In this document: positions 55,979-63,127 of the stretch, piece by piece | Position numbering within the stretch: the first letter of the stretch is position 1 | Layout: the number at the start of each line of letters is the position of its first letter | Assembly (NCBI RefSeq): GCF_021228795.1 | Contig: NZ_CP089309.1 | Span: 4,151,501-4,215,500, forward strand | Direction of reading: 5' to 3' | Source: Thiocapsa bogorovii | Lineage (GTDB): Bacteria > Pseudomonadota > Gammaproteobacteria > Chromatiales > Chromatiaceae | DNA length: 64,000 bases | Translations under genes and position numbers: made by a program | The notes under the pieces: generated by a model | The model's database searches: none | Told to the model about the DNA's origin: nothing | The model's input: the letters and a program-made list of their open reading frames with translations, nothing else

Positions 55979-56741
55979 CTAGAAGAGTTCCAGATTTGTT
56001 TACGGGCGAAAGCTGCTTTAACTCCGACACCAGCCCAACAACAGAGATATTGCGACCATCCCTTGAATTCGCTAACTGATAGAAGGAAAATTTCGCCTTC
56101 GGTCCGTATGCTGCGAAAAGCACCCTGCACAACTCAGAGTAATTTTCCGTAGCCTCGCCGCTACTAACTATCATCCTGCCGTCGCTTTCAGTGCCCATTT
56201 GAAATATGGCAACAGGGATAGAACCGTCTAACACTTGGGGGTTTTTGACAAGAAAGCCTTCGGTGTACACCTGGAGGCCTGCTTGGTTAATGTTGAGGCG
56301 TGACAGATGCAATATGCCGTCCAGGGAGCTAGTCGAGTTATAACTGTATACAGGCACCCCGCGCGCATCACACTCGCGTTCAATTTGTTGAGATATATTG
56401 TTCAAGAAAAGCACGTTTCCGTTCATTGCGAGAGCCGCCGCGCCACCATTATAGTTGTCCATCACGGCGCGCATAATCGAGCAATGTATGCTTTCCAGGT
56501 AATGCCCGGATTCATACAGATAGTTTAGGCATTCCACCTTCCCATTGATGTTTCGTATGTGGTCTTCCGTTTGACGACCATCGCACAGCAGGAATACGCG
56601 CTGGCACTTCTGCAATACGACTAACGCAGCGACTGGAATATCCCAAAATTCGTTAACCCCTAAGCCAATCAAGTGGATGCCTGCCCCCACGTCAAGGGAG
56701 CAGGCTTCTTGCCAATAATCAGTCTGCGTGATATTGACCAT
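55893..56741 (-). CDS. Tetrapyrrole-methylase-fold SAM methyltransferase (cassette 1), 3' end replaced by IS
   Basis: About 254 native residues begin at ATG 56741. The fold signature is near the start: 'AGIHLIGLGVNEFWDIPVAA' (G-x-G SAM loop), 'CQRVFLLCDG', 'DNYNGGAAALAMNGNVLFLN', 'GVPVYSYNSTSSLDGIL', 'PVAIFQMGTESDG'. This is the tetrapyrrole (corrin/porphyrin) methylase superfamily, which includes borosin peptide N-methyltransferases. No cobalamin or siroheme genes are nearby; a 61-residue peptide gene lies 10 bp upstream. IS1380 inserted after '...KSGTLL': the native end VTPS and stop (54226-54228) are displaced and 28 IS-encoded residues are appended, so the enzyme may still work. Confidence 0.8.
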   Translation of the reverse strand: MVNITQTDYWQEACSLDVGAGIHLIGLGVNEFWDIPVAALVVLQKCQRVFLLCDGRQTEDHIRNINGKVECLNYLYESGHYLESIHCSIMRAVMDNYNGGAAALAMNGNVLFLNNISQQIERECDARGVPVYSYNSTSSLDGILHLSRLNINQAGLQVYTEGFLVKNPQVLDGSIPVAIFQMGTESDGRMIVSSGEATENYSELCRVLFAAYGPKAKFSFYQLANSRDGRNISVVGLVSELKQLSPVNKSGTLLARIFHKKGRLSFNPLIKWLFRQERFGRS

Positions 56742-56751
56742 CACTCAGACG

Positions 56752-56937
56752 TTATTTGTTGTGTGCATTGTTCTTCTGCGACGCATCGGGAATCTGTCCC
56801 GAAACACGTGGACTAGCACCGCCGGGCTCTTGCGACAATTTAAAACGGAAAAGTGACCGGTCGAGATTAGCTATGGTCATAACTGCAGTTTGGTTTGGGC
56901 CTAAGGATCGCGTGGAGTTGGTGTTGGTGGGGGTCAT
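56752..56937 (-). CDS. 61-residue peptide, candidate substrate of the adjacent methylase
   Basis: A strong ribosome site (GGAGGA, 9 bases before) precedes ATG 56937. The peptide has a Thr/Asn-rich start ('TPTNTNSTRSLGPNQTAV'), a central segment 'MTIANLDRSLFRFKLSQEPG' and a polar tail 'SQKNNAHNK'. It ends 10 bp before the methyltransferase start. No family is recognised. Its size and position match precursor peptides of split borosin or other RiPP systems, which is inference. The same frame extends to a GTG at 57066 (about 104 residues), only 30 bp from the cassette edge, but the internal ribosome site favours the short form. Confidence 0.6.
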   Translation of the reverse strand: MTPTNTNSTRSLGPNQTAVMTIANLDRSLFRFKLSQEPGGASPRVSGQIPDASQKNNAHNK

Positions 56938-57091
56938 CTTCAAAGTTCCTCCGGAGTTAGGTGTATGGTGAGTGCGCGTGGGATTAGGATCAGCCGCGTC
57001 GCGGAGAGAGCGGGGTCGCAATCGCGATCGGTGGCTGGTGGTCTGAGCCGATACATGCTCCATCACATCGTGTGCCCGTCCCGTTTGCGGA

Positions 57092-57253
57092 GGCCAACAG
57101 TTGATTAGACAGAGTGTCGGTCGGGTGAGATAGGCAGATTCTGTCTATCTCAGTCGGAGTATATTCTGCCTAGCCGATGCGTTGCCGACTCGCCGAACGT
57201 CTCGTAGCGTGTACACTTGCCATACACGGCATCTTGCTCGGAGACGCTAGCAG
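57092..57253. other. attI: Predicted attI region and intI/cassette promoter region
   Basis: The gap between intI and cassette 1 should contain attI. A junction-like GTTGGCC (minus strand, 57092-57098) differs by one base from the GTTGGGC predicted from the attC1 left end GCCCAAC. A palindrome GAGATAGGCAGA / TCTGTCTATCTC lies at about 57128-57152 and could be an integrase-binding or regulatory site. No attI consensus can be used, as attI varies with each integrase. Confidence 0.5.
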
Positions 57254-58927
57254 ATGGGAGACGTTCAGACAACAAGGGCGACATCGGTCGATCGTTTCTG
57301 GGACCGCTTCGTTGATCTGGCTCGGGAAAACAGTGTCAAGGACACCGCCCCGCGATGGTATGTCCGGCATGCGGAGCGCTACTTGAAGGCGCTTTCCGGT
57401 AAACGCCTCGCCGAGCATACGCGCGAGGATGTAACCGGCTATCTGGAGTCGGTGGGGAGGATAGACGGAATCGAGGATTGGCAGTTCCGGCAGATTGTTG
57501 ACGCCGTTCGGATGTTGCTGTCGACCGCGAACGCCAAGGTCGTTGGCGAGGTCGACTGGGCCTACTGGCGCGATTCGGCCCGAACCTTGGCACCGGACCA
57601 TCCGACCATCGCTCGGGAAATGCCGGCGCGGGTTGGCGCATCACCGGACCCAGAGTCGGTCTCGGGGGCCCGCTTCAAGGAGAAGCGAAACCCGCCGTCC
57701 GCTTTGGACGAGGTGCGTCGGTCGCACCCTCGGCTGATGGAACGGCTGGCGGCGGAGATCCGCCGGCGGAAGTACTCGATCCGCACCGAAAAGACCTACG
57801 AGTCTTGGGTGTGTCGCTTCATCCTGTTCTGCGGCGGGCGCGATCCTTCGGAGATCGGCGCGGATCGCATCGTTGCATTTCTGGAGGACCTTGCGGTTCG
57901 CGGCCAGGTCTCGTCCAGCACGCAGAATCAGGCGTTGAATGCCTTGGTTTTTTCTGTTCAAGAAGGTGCTGGGTCAGACCCTAGCCGAGCTGGGACACTT
58001 CACGCGGGCCAAGCGGCCGCGACGGCTGCCGGTGGTGCTGAGCCGCGGCGAGGTCGCCCGCCTGTTGGAACAGCTCGACGGCATGCCGCATCTGATGACC
58101 GCCTTGCTCTACGGCACCGGCATGCGGTTGATGGAGTGCGTTCGGCTCCGAATTCAGGATGTAGATTTCCAGTATCACCAGATTGTCGTCCGGGACGGAA
58201 AGGGCCAGAAGGACCGTGTGGTTCCCTTGCCGAAGCGGTTGGAGCAGCCGTTGACGGAACACCTGGAGAAGGTGCGGGCGCTGCATCGGCAAGACTTGGA
58301 GCAAGGCTATGGCGAGGTATTTCTGCCGGATGCCTTGGCGCGCAAGTGGCCGAAGGCTCCGCGCGAATGGATCTGGCAATATGTGTTCCCGAGCGGCAGG
58401 CTGTCGGTCGATCCCCGCAGCGGCAAGACACGCCGCCATCACCTGCACGAGAACGGGCTCCAGAAGGCCGTGAAGCGGGCCGCTCAGATTTCGGGAATCG
58501 CCAAGAAGGTCAACTGCCATTCGCTGAGGCACTCCTTTGCGACGCATTTGCTTGAGACCGGTTACGACATCCGCACCGTTCAGGAGCTGCTCGGTCACGC
58601 GGATGTGTCGACGACCATCATCCTAGATTCGGCAGCTGAACGGCCCCTGGAGTGCGTCCCGCGCGGTGTCCGGCAAGGCGCAACGAGGCGGCGTAGTGGT
58701 TCTACGACAACGAGTTGCAACGCCGTCGGGCGCCGCGCGGGGCGTGCTCCAGGGGTCGTAGCGGCCTTCACCCAACCGGTGAGCCACTTGACAAGCGCGA
58801 TCGTTAAAGCCGTCAAGACCTTGCATGAAGCACGAAGCGGTCAACTGCCGAATCTAGGATGACCTATACCCATGTCCTCAATCGCGGTGGGCAGGGCGTG
58901 CTGAGTCCGCTGGGTGGCCTGTTGTAG
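57254..58927 (+). pseudogene. intI: Integron integrase IntI, frameshifted and interrupted
   Basis: A tyrosine recombinase with the IntI-specific region. N-terminal SAM-like and core parts are read from ATG 57254 ('KYSIRTEKTYESWVCRFILF', '[12 protein letters not shown]'). In a run of six T at about 57950 the frame shifts by one base; the continuation has '[20 protein letters not shown]', '[20 protein letters not shown]' (first Arg), the IntI patch '[20 protein letters not shown]' and '[20 protein letters not shown]', '[20 protein letters not shown]' (H-x-x-R) and '[13 protein letters not shown]'. A 237-bp palindromic element (58622-58858) then separates the last part '[20 protein letters not shown]', which holds the catalytic tyrosine. 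It is divergent from the cassette array, as in all integrons. Confidence 0.95.
58622..58858. repeat. 237-bp palindromic MITE-like element in intI
   Basis: Perfect 14-bp terminal inverted repeats CCTAGATTCGGCAG. Internally, CCCCTGGAG..CCCGCGCGG pairs with CCGCGCGGGG..CTCCAGGGG, giving a long second stem. The flanks share AT (possible 2-bp duplication); removing the element and one AT restores the intI reading frame ('[12 protein letters not shown]'). It encodes no protein. No other copy was seen in the window. Confidence 0.85.
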
Positions 58928-59200
58928 CGCTCGCTCTCTGCCGGCTGCGTTCCATCCCAGCGGTCCGCGTGTTTCTAGTCGGCAGCGCGGAAGAATCTTG
59001 CGATCTCTTTCAGAGCCATGCCGGTATGGGCCTCTGAAGAGGCGGTCGGGGGTGTTTGAGTGGATGATGCCTGGTGCGATCGTTGGAATCAGCGGCGGCG
59101 GACGCCGGGATTCGGTTTCGCTGAGCCCGGTCTGGGGGGTCTTCCGGAACCGACGACGGTACAGCACTCGGGCGTCTGGGTCGTTCCCGAATCGTAGCGC

Positions 59201-59590
59201 TCAAACCACTACAATCCCCTTCGCTTGAAGTCTCTGCGCGAGCTTGATCAGCTTGTCATCGAAGGTTGCAAAGTCGATTGCCTTTGTGCTGCTGGCGACA
59301 TGCAGCGCATCGGCAAAATCCATACCCTGCTCATGCCAATCGAGCGCCTTGGCGACAACGCCTATCGTTTCGACCTCGACCTGTTGAAGGCCGATGACTT
59401 TTCGCAACGCGCTCACGATGGTCTCACGGGAGAGCTTGTAGGAGAATCTGAGCACCCACTCCGTTTCCAGCAGCACCGTCTTGGTGAGGAAAATACGCTC
59501 GCGCTCGAATAGCGCGACGGCTCTCGGACTCTGCTCGGGATCGTCATTGGCGACAATCCGCACGACGACGTTAGTATCGACCGCGAGCAT
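59201..59590 (-). CDS. vapC: PIN-domain toxin paired with an AbrB-type antitoxin
   Basis: A 129-residue PIN protein from ATG 59590: 'LAVDTNVVVRIVANDDPEQS' (first Asp), 'LLETEWVLRFSYKLSRETIV' (Glu), 'HEQGMDFADALHVASSTKAI' (Asp) and 'DFATFDDKLIKLAQ' (Asp). This is the VapC group paired with SpoVT/AbrB antitoxins. It overlaps the antitoxin gene by about 20 bp. The longer frame to 59680 belongs to antitoxin sequence in another frame. Confidence 0.87.
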   Translation of the reverse strand: MLAVDTNVVVRIVANDDPEQSPRAVALFERERIFLTKTVLLETEWVLRFSYKLSRETIVSALRKVIGLQQVEVETIGVVAKALDWHEQGMDFADALHVASSTKAIDFATFDDKLIKLAQRLQAKGIVVV

Positions 59591-59837
59591 GTCTTTCGCT
59601 GACTCCCCGGGCGATTGCTTCTTCCATATCATCCAAGGATTTGGCGGGACCTCGGTAGCCCGCGCAGCCCACCACATCACTGAGCACCGTTGTCGGGACG
59701 GGCTTCTTTGGCCTTAAAACAATGCTGTCCGGACGTTCTTCGATCTCGAACTCGGTCCCCTCCGGCCAGTGATACTGTTCCCGAATGACCTTGGGCAGTA
59801 TGACCTGTCCCTTGCTGGAAAGACGTGTTGTTTCCAT
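59571..59837 (-). CDS. vapB: AbrB/MazE-fold antitoxin
   Basis: An 88-residue protein from ATG 59837: 'ETTRLSSKGQVILPKVIREQ' and 'WPEGTEFEIEERPDSIVLRP' is a clear SpoVT/AbrB swapped-hairpin domain, followed by a toxin-binding tail ('KSLDDMEEAIARGVSERHAR'). The DNA-binding domain would autoregulate the pair. The frame extends upstream without support. Confidence 0.88.
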   Translation of the reverse strand: METTRLSSKGQVILPKVIREQYHWPEGTEFEIEERPDSIVLRPKKPVPTTVLSDVVGCAGYRGPAKSLDDMEEAIARGVSERHARGRY

Positions 59838-60030
59838 GATGTTGTCGACAATCGGTACCCACGAAACGTAAGACATGATCTTACTCAGAGCGAAGGGCTC
59901 ACGCAAGATATGCCGTCCGTCGAGCGTGAAAGCGACGGAGAACCGGGACGGCGGTGGTCGAAAAAAGCGACAAAGAGCCACCTCGATGGTGCCTGTGCTC
60001 GACGCTTCCGGGCCGACGGGGGATTTGCAT

Positions 60031-61005
60031 TCAGGCGCTGGCGCCACTCCGAATTGCCATTCGTGCGAGCGCGGCGCCGACCCCTGCACCGAGGGTATTG
60101 AGGACGAGATCGGTGACCGAGGGGTGGCGGGGCAGCAGGATCTGCAGCGTCTCGATCGAGAGGCTCAAGGCCGCGCCGAGGAGCATGATGTGCACGATGG
60201 AGAGGCGGCGTCCGAAGAGGAGCAGGAGCAGGGCGCCGAAGGGGATGAATCCGAAAAAGTTGATGTAGATGTCGGCGTTCGCGTAGTAGGCCCGTTTGTG
60301 GTCAATGTCCCAGGGGTTGAACGACCTCATCTCCCACCAGCTTCCGGGGAGATCGATCTCGGCCGGATCCAGAACATCGATGGTGCGGCCGTCGATGTCG
60401 ACCGAGGCGGCGCGGATCTCGCCTGTCCAAGCCCGCCCGTAGGGCAGCTCGTTGCCCATGGCCAGCGCGTACTCGGGATTCCATTCGGGGAAGGGGGAAC
60501 CGGACAGCGCCTGCTCGACACGGGCTTTGTCGTCGACCGTCACGGCCAGTCGACCCGGCTCGACCCGCACCCGTATCTCGTGCCAATCGGCGTCGCGGAA
60601 GATGTCGGCCAACTTCAGGGCGGGCGTGCCGTTGGCGTCCGATCCCGGGCGGCGCACGCGGATAACGAGATCAGCCCCCTCCTGTCCGAGTGTCAGGTTG
60701 CGATCCGAGACACCGTCGGAGATGGTGAAGAGCCGGGCAGGCCCGCGTTGATCGGGATTGTCCGTACGCGCAACGAGCCTTAACTCAAGTCTGCTCGTGT
60801 CCTGCAGGGCGCTCAACCACTCCGGAGCACCGGAGGTACGTGCGATGCCGACCGCGGGGAACGACAAGCCCCCGTCGGCCGTGCGTTCGGCCTGATTCAC
60901 GACATGTTTCGGGGGCTCGAAGGTGAAGGGGTAGAGACCGACTGCCCAATAGACGAGCAGAAAGGGGATGAAGATCAGGATCTTGATCTGGCCTCGGCTC
61001 GGCAT
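60031..61005 (-). CDS. VanZ-like membrane protein with a LamG/concanavalin-like domain
   Basis: A 324-residue protein: N-terminal membrane helix ('KILIFIPFLLVYWAVGLYPF'), a periplasmic beta-sandwich of about 180 residues ('RLELRLVARTDNPDQ', 'LFTISDGVSDRNLTLGQEGA', 'DWHEIRVRVEPGRLAVTVDD' is typical of LamG-like domains), then C-terminal helices of the VanZ type ('INFFGFIPFGALLLLLFGRR', 'AALSLSIETLQILLPRHPSV', 'DLVLNTLGAGVGAALARMA'). VanZ proteins are linked to cell-envelope functions and glycopeptide tolerance; the role here is unknown. Confidence 0.85.
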   Translation of the reverse strand: MPSRGQIKILIFIPFLLVYWAVGLYPFTFEPPKHVVNQAERTADGGLSFPAVGIARTSGAPEWLSALQDTSRLELRLVARTDNPDQRGPARLFTISDGVSDRNLTLGQEGADLVIRVRRPGSDANGTPALKLADIFRDADWHEIRVRVEPGRLAVTVDDKARVEQALSGSPFPEWNPEYALAMGNELPYGRAWTGEIRAASVDIDGRTIDVLDPAEIDLPGSWWEMRSFNPWDIDHKRAYYANADIYINFFGFIPFGALLLLLFGRRLSIVHIMLLGAALSLSIETLQILLPRHPSVTDLVLNTLGAGVGAALARMAIRSGASA

Positions 61006-61165
61006 GTCGTGCGTGTCCTTGCGGTCTTTTTAGGTGATTGCAGGGAGAGGATTCACTGGCGGGCGCACGAAGTCGCCGCTACAGCCCCGACAGGTCTTGC
61101 AGGCATGCGCCGTTGGGATGTTCACGTCCGGCAGTCGGGTTGTGTCGAAATCCTTAACGCAGGCG

Positions 61166-62410
61166 TCAGTCGGCGCGCCGCCCGAGGCGATATTGGATGT
61201 GGGTCGGGCCGCCCTTGGTCTCGCGTGTCACCCAAGCGGCGTGGAGATTCCCGGCATCGTCCAGGGCGATGGACGGATGGCCCTGCTCCTCGGGGCCGGA
61301 GGCTCCGGGTAGGGGGAAGTCGTCGCTCCAGGTGCCGTCGGCGTACCAGCTCAGGAGGATATCGCCTTGTCCTTCGCGCTCGTCGGTCCAGGCGACGACA
61401 AGCGTGCCGTCGGGGTGGCCGGCGGCGCTGACGTGCCATTGCGCGGACAGCTCGCCGAAGTCGTCCTGTACCCGCTCGTTCCGCCCGAATCCATCCGGGC
61501 CGAAGTGCCCGGCATAGACATCGTAGCCGTGACGGAAGTTGCGTTTGTCCTCCCAGGCGGCGAGCAGGCGATCGGCACCATAGGGCGCGATCGCGACACG
61601 TGCCACGCCATGACCTGCACCGTAGGGCATCTGGGGACCGGGCGGGTCCTCGCTGATGCGCACCGGCGGATCGAAGCGACAGGGCCGACCGGGTGCGCTC
61701 GCCGCGGCCATGATGATGGTGTGACCGGGACGGCGATCCTCCCAGGCGACAACGAGCCGGTCGCCGACCTGTGCGGCGGTCGGGAAGAGTTGGTCGGCAA
61801 CCGGGGTTGCGGCGTCCGCCGGACAGCGCGCCTTCACCGCCAGGCCGAGCGGGCCGTCGCGGCCGAGCGTCGCCGTCATGATCCGTCCGACACCGGTCTG
61901 TCGATCCGCCCAGACCGCGACGAGATCCCCGTCGGAGCCGTCCAGGGTGACCTGCGCTCCTCCGGGGCTGAGCTCCAGAGGCGGTCCGAGCCCGTCCGGG
62001 GTTGCGCGCCTGACGAGGATCCGTCCGTCCTCCTCCCAGGCAACGGCGAAGCGGCCATCGGGCAGGGCGGCGATGCCGGGTTCGAAGGCCTCGCCGTCGC
62101 CGCTGATCTGGATAGCGGAGGCAAAAACCGGGCTATTTGGATCCTTCAGTGCCAGATAGGCGTGCGGGGTCCCCGCGTGCTCGTCGTCCCAGACGACGGC
62201 GACCGTCCCGTCCGAGACAGCAAGGCTGCGGCGTCCGGCGGACGACATCTGGTGAAAGACGCCCGCCGAGGCACCGATCACCTCGATCGGCGGCTCATCG
62301 AATGTCCAGGGCTGCGCCTCGACCGCTCCCGGGGCTGTCGCCCAAGCTAGACCGGCAACAAGTACCCCGGCGCGGGGTGCGTGGACCGGACGCCCGGCGC
62401 AACGGCTCAC
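61166..62410 (-). CDS. Exported beta-propeller (sialidase-like) protein
   Basis: A 414-residue protein with a signal peptide ('AGVLVAGLAWATAPGAVEAQ') and at least six repeats of the type 'VAVVWDDEHAG', 'FAVAWEEDGRI', 'LVAVWADRQTG', 'LVVAWEDRRPG', 'LLAAWEDKRNF', 'LVVAWTDEREG', each a beta-propeller blade with a W-D/E turn like the Asp-box. The catalytic residues of true sialidases cannot be confirmed. It overlaps the upstream thioredoxin-like gene by ATGA, so the two probably act together in the periplasm. Confidence 0.8.
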   Translation of the reverse strand: MSRCAGRPVHAPRAGVLVAGLAWATAPGAVEAQPWTFDEPPIEVIGASAGVFHQMSSAGRRSLAVSDGTVAVVWDDEHAGTPHAYLALKDPNSPVFASAIQISGDGEAFEPGIAALPDGRFAVAWEEDGRILVRRATPDGLGPPLELSPGGAQVTLDGSDGDLVAVWADRQTGVGRIMTATLGRDGPLGLAVKARCPADAATPVADQLFPTAAQVGDRLVVAWEDRRPGHTIIMAAASAPGRPCRFDPPVRISEDPPGPQMPYGAGHGVARVAIAPYGADRLLAAWEDKRNFRHGYDVYAGHFGPDGFGRNERVQDDFGELSAQWHVSAAGHPDGTLVVAWTDEREGQGDILLSWYADGTWSDDFPLPGASGPEEQGHPSIALDDAGNLHAAWVTRETKGGPTHIQYRLGRRAD

Positions 62411-62880
62411 GAGGCACCCGCGACGGCCAGTGCCTCTTGGATCTTGGCGTCGGCCTCGAGCAGATCCTCGATCCGCTGCACGCCTACCAGACGCAAGACC
62501 GTCTCGCCGTCCGGCGTCATGAATGAAAAGACGGGCGTCACGAAGGCGTCGTAGCGGGTCCCGAGCTCGCGCTCGGTGATGCGCTCCCCGCTGGGCAAGC
62601 GCAGGCGCTCGCCGCTCTCGGCGTCGACGTAGGCGAGCGCGTAATGCGCGGAATAACGCTCCTTCACCTGCGCGTCTGAGAAGGCTTCCTTGTTGGTCTT
62701 CTCGCAGTAGCCGCAGCCGTAGCGCCCGAAGTAGACGAACAGCGGTTTGCCTTCGTCCCGCGCCTGCTGCATGGCCTGGTCGAAGGGCTTGAAGGCGTAG
62801 CCGTCCGGTGCCTCGGCCCAGGCTGCGGCGCCGGATATCAGGAGTAGGCCGAGGAGGGTCGATCGAGCGAATGGGGGCAT
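62407..62880 (-). CDS. Periplasmic thioredoxin-like protein (CGYC)
   Basis: A 157-residue protein from ATG 62880 with a signal peptide ('STLLGLLLISGAAAWAEAPD') and a thioredoxin fold: the redox motif C-G-Y-C in 'LFVYFGRYGCGYCEKTNKEA', and the cis-Pro loop 'DAFVTPVFSFMTPDGE'. This resembles SoxW/DsbD-gamma type thiol reductases, common in sulfur oxidisers. It overlaps the propeller gene. A start at 62928 is possible but would spoil the signal peptide. Confidence 0.87.
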   Translation of the reverse strand: MPPFARSTLLGLLLISGAAAWAEAPDGYAFKPFDQAMQQARDEGKPLFVYFGRYGCGYCEKTNKEAFSDAQVKERYSAHYALAYVDAESGERLRLPSGERITERELGTRYDAFVTPVFSFMTPDGETVLRLVGVQRIEDLLEADAKIQEALAVAGAS

Positions 62881-63127
62881 GGGTTCAAGCTCCCGCGCGT
62901 GCGATGAATAAGGGTTGCGTGCCGGCACATTAGCAGAAGGCGGTGCGGATCGGCACCCGGGCTTGTTCGAAACTCAGGCCATCTTGGCACTTGGCACAGA
63001 GCGCCAAGGGGCATGCGTGACACCGAAGAGCGGGTGTCATGAGCGACTGAAGGTGACGGTTTAGGTCGCCGGTCCTATGGGGGCCAGTATTCGTTCGAAC
63101 GCCCGGCGAGTCGAGATGATCCGTCGC

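Noticed and set aside
55893-56741. The methylase as a cobalamin or siroheme biosynthesis enzyme
   Set aside because: No cob/cbi/cys genes are near, it is in an integron cassette, and the peptide gene directly upstream makes a peptide substrate more plausible. The possibility is not fully excluded.
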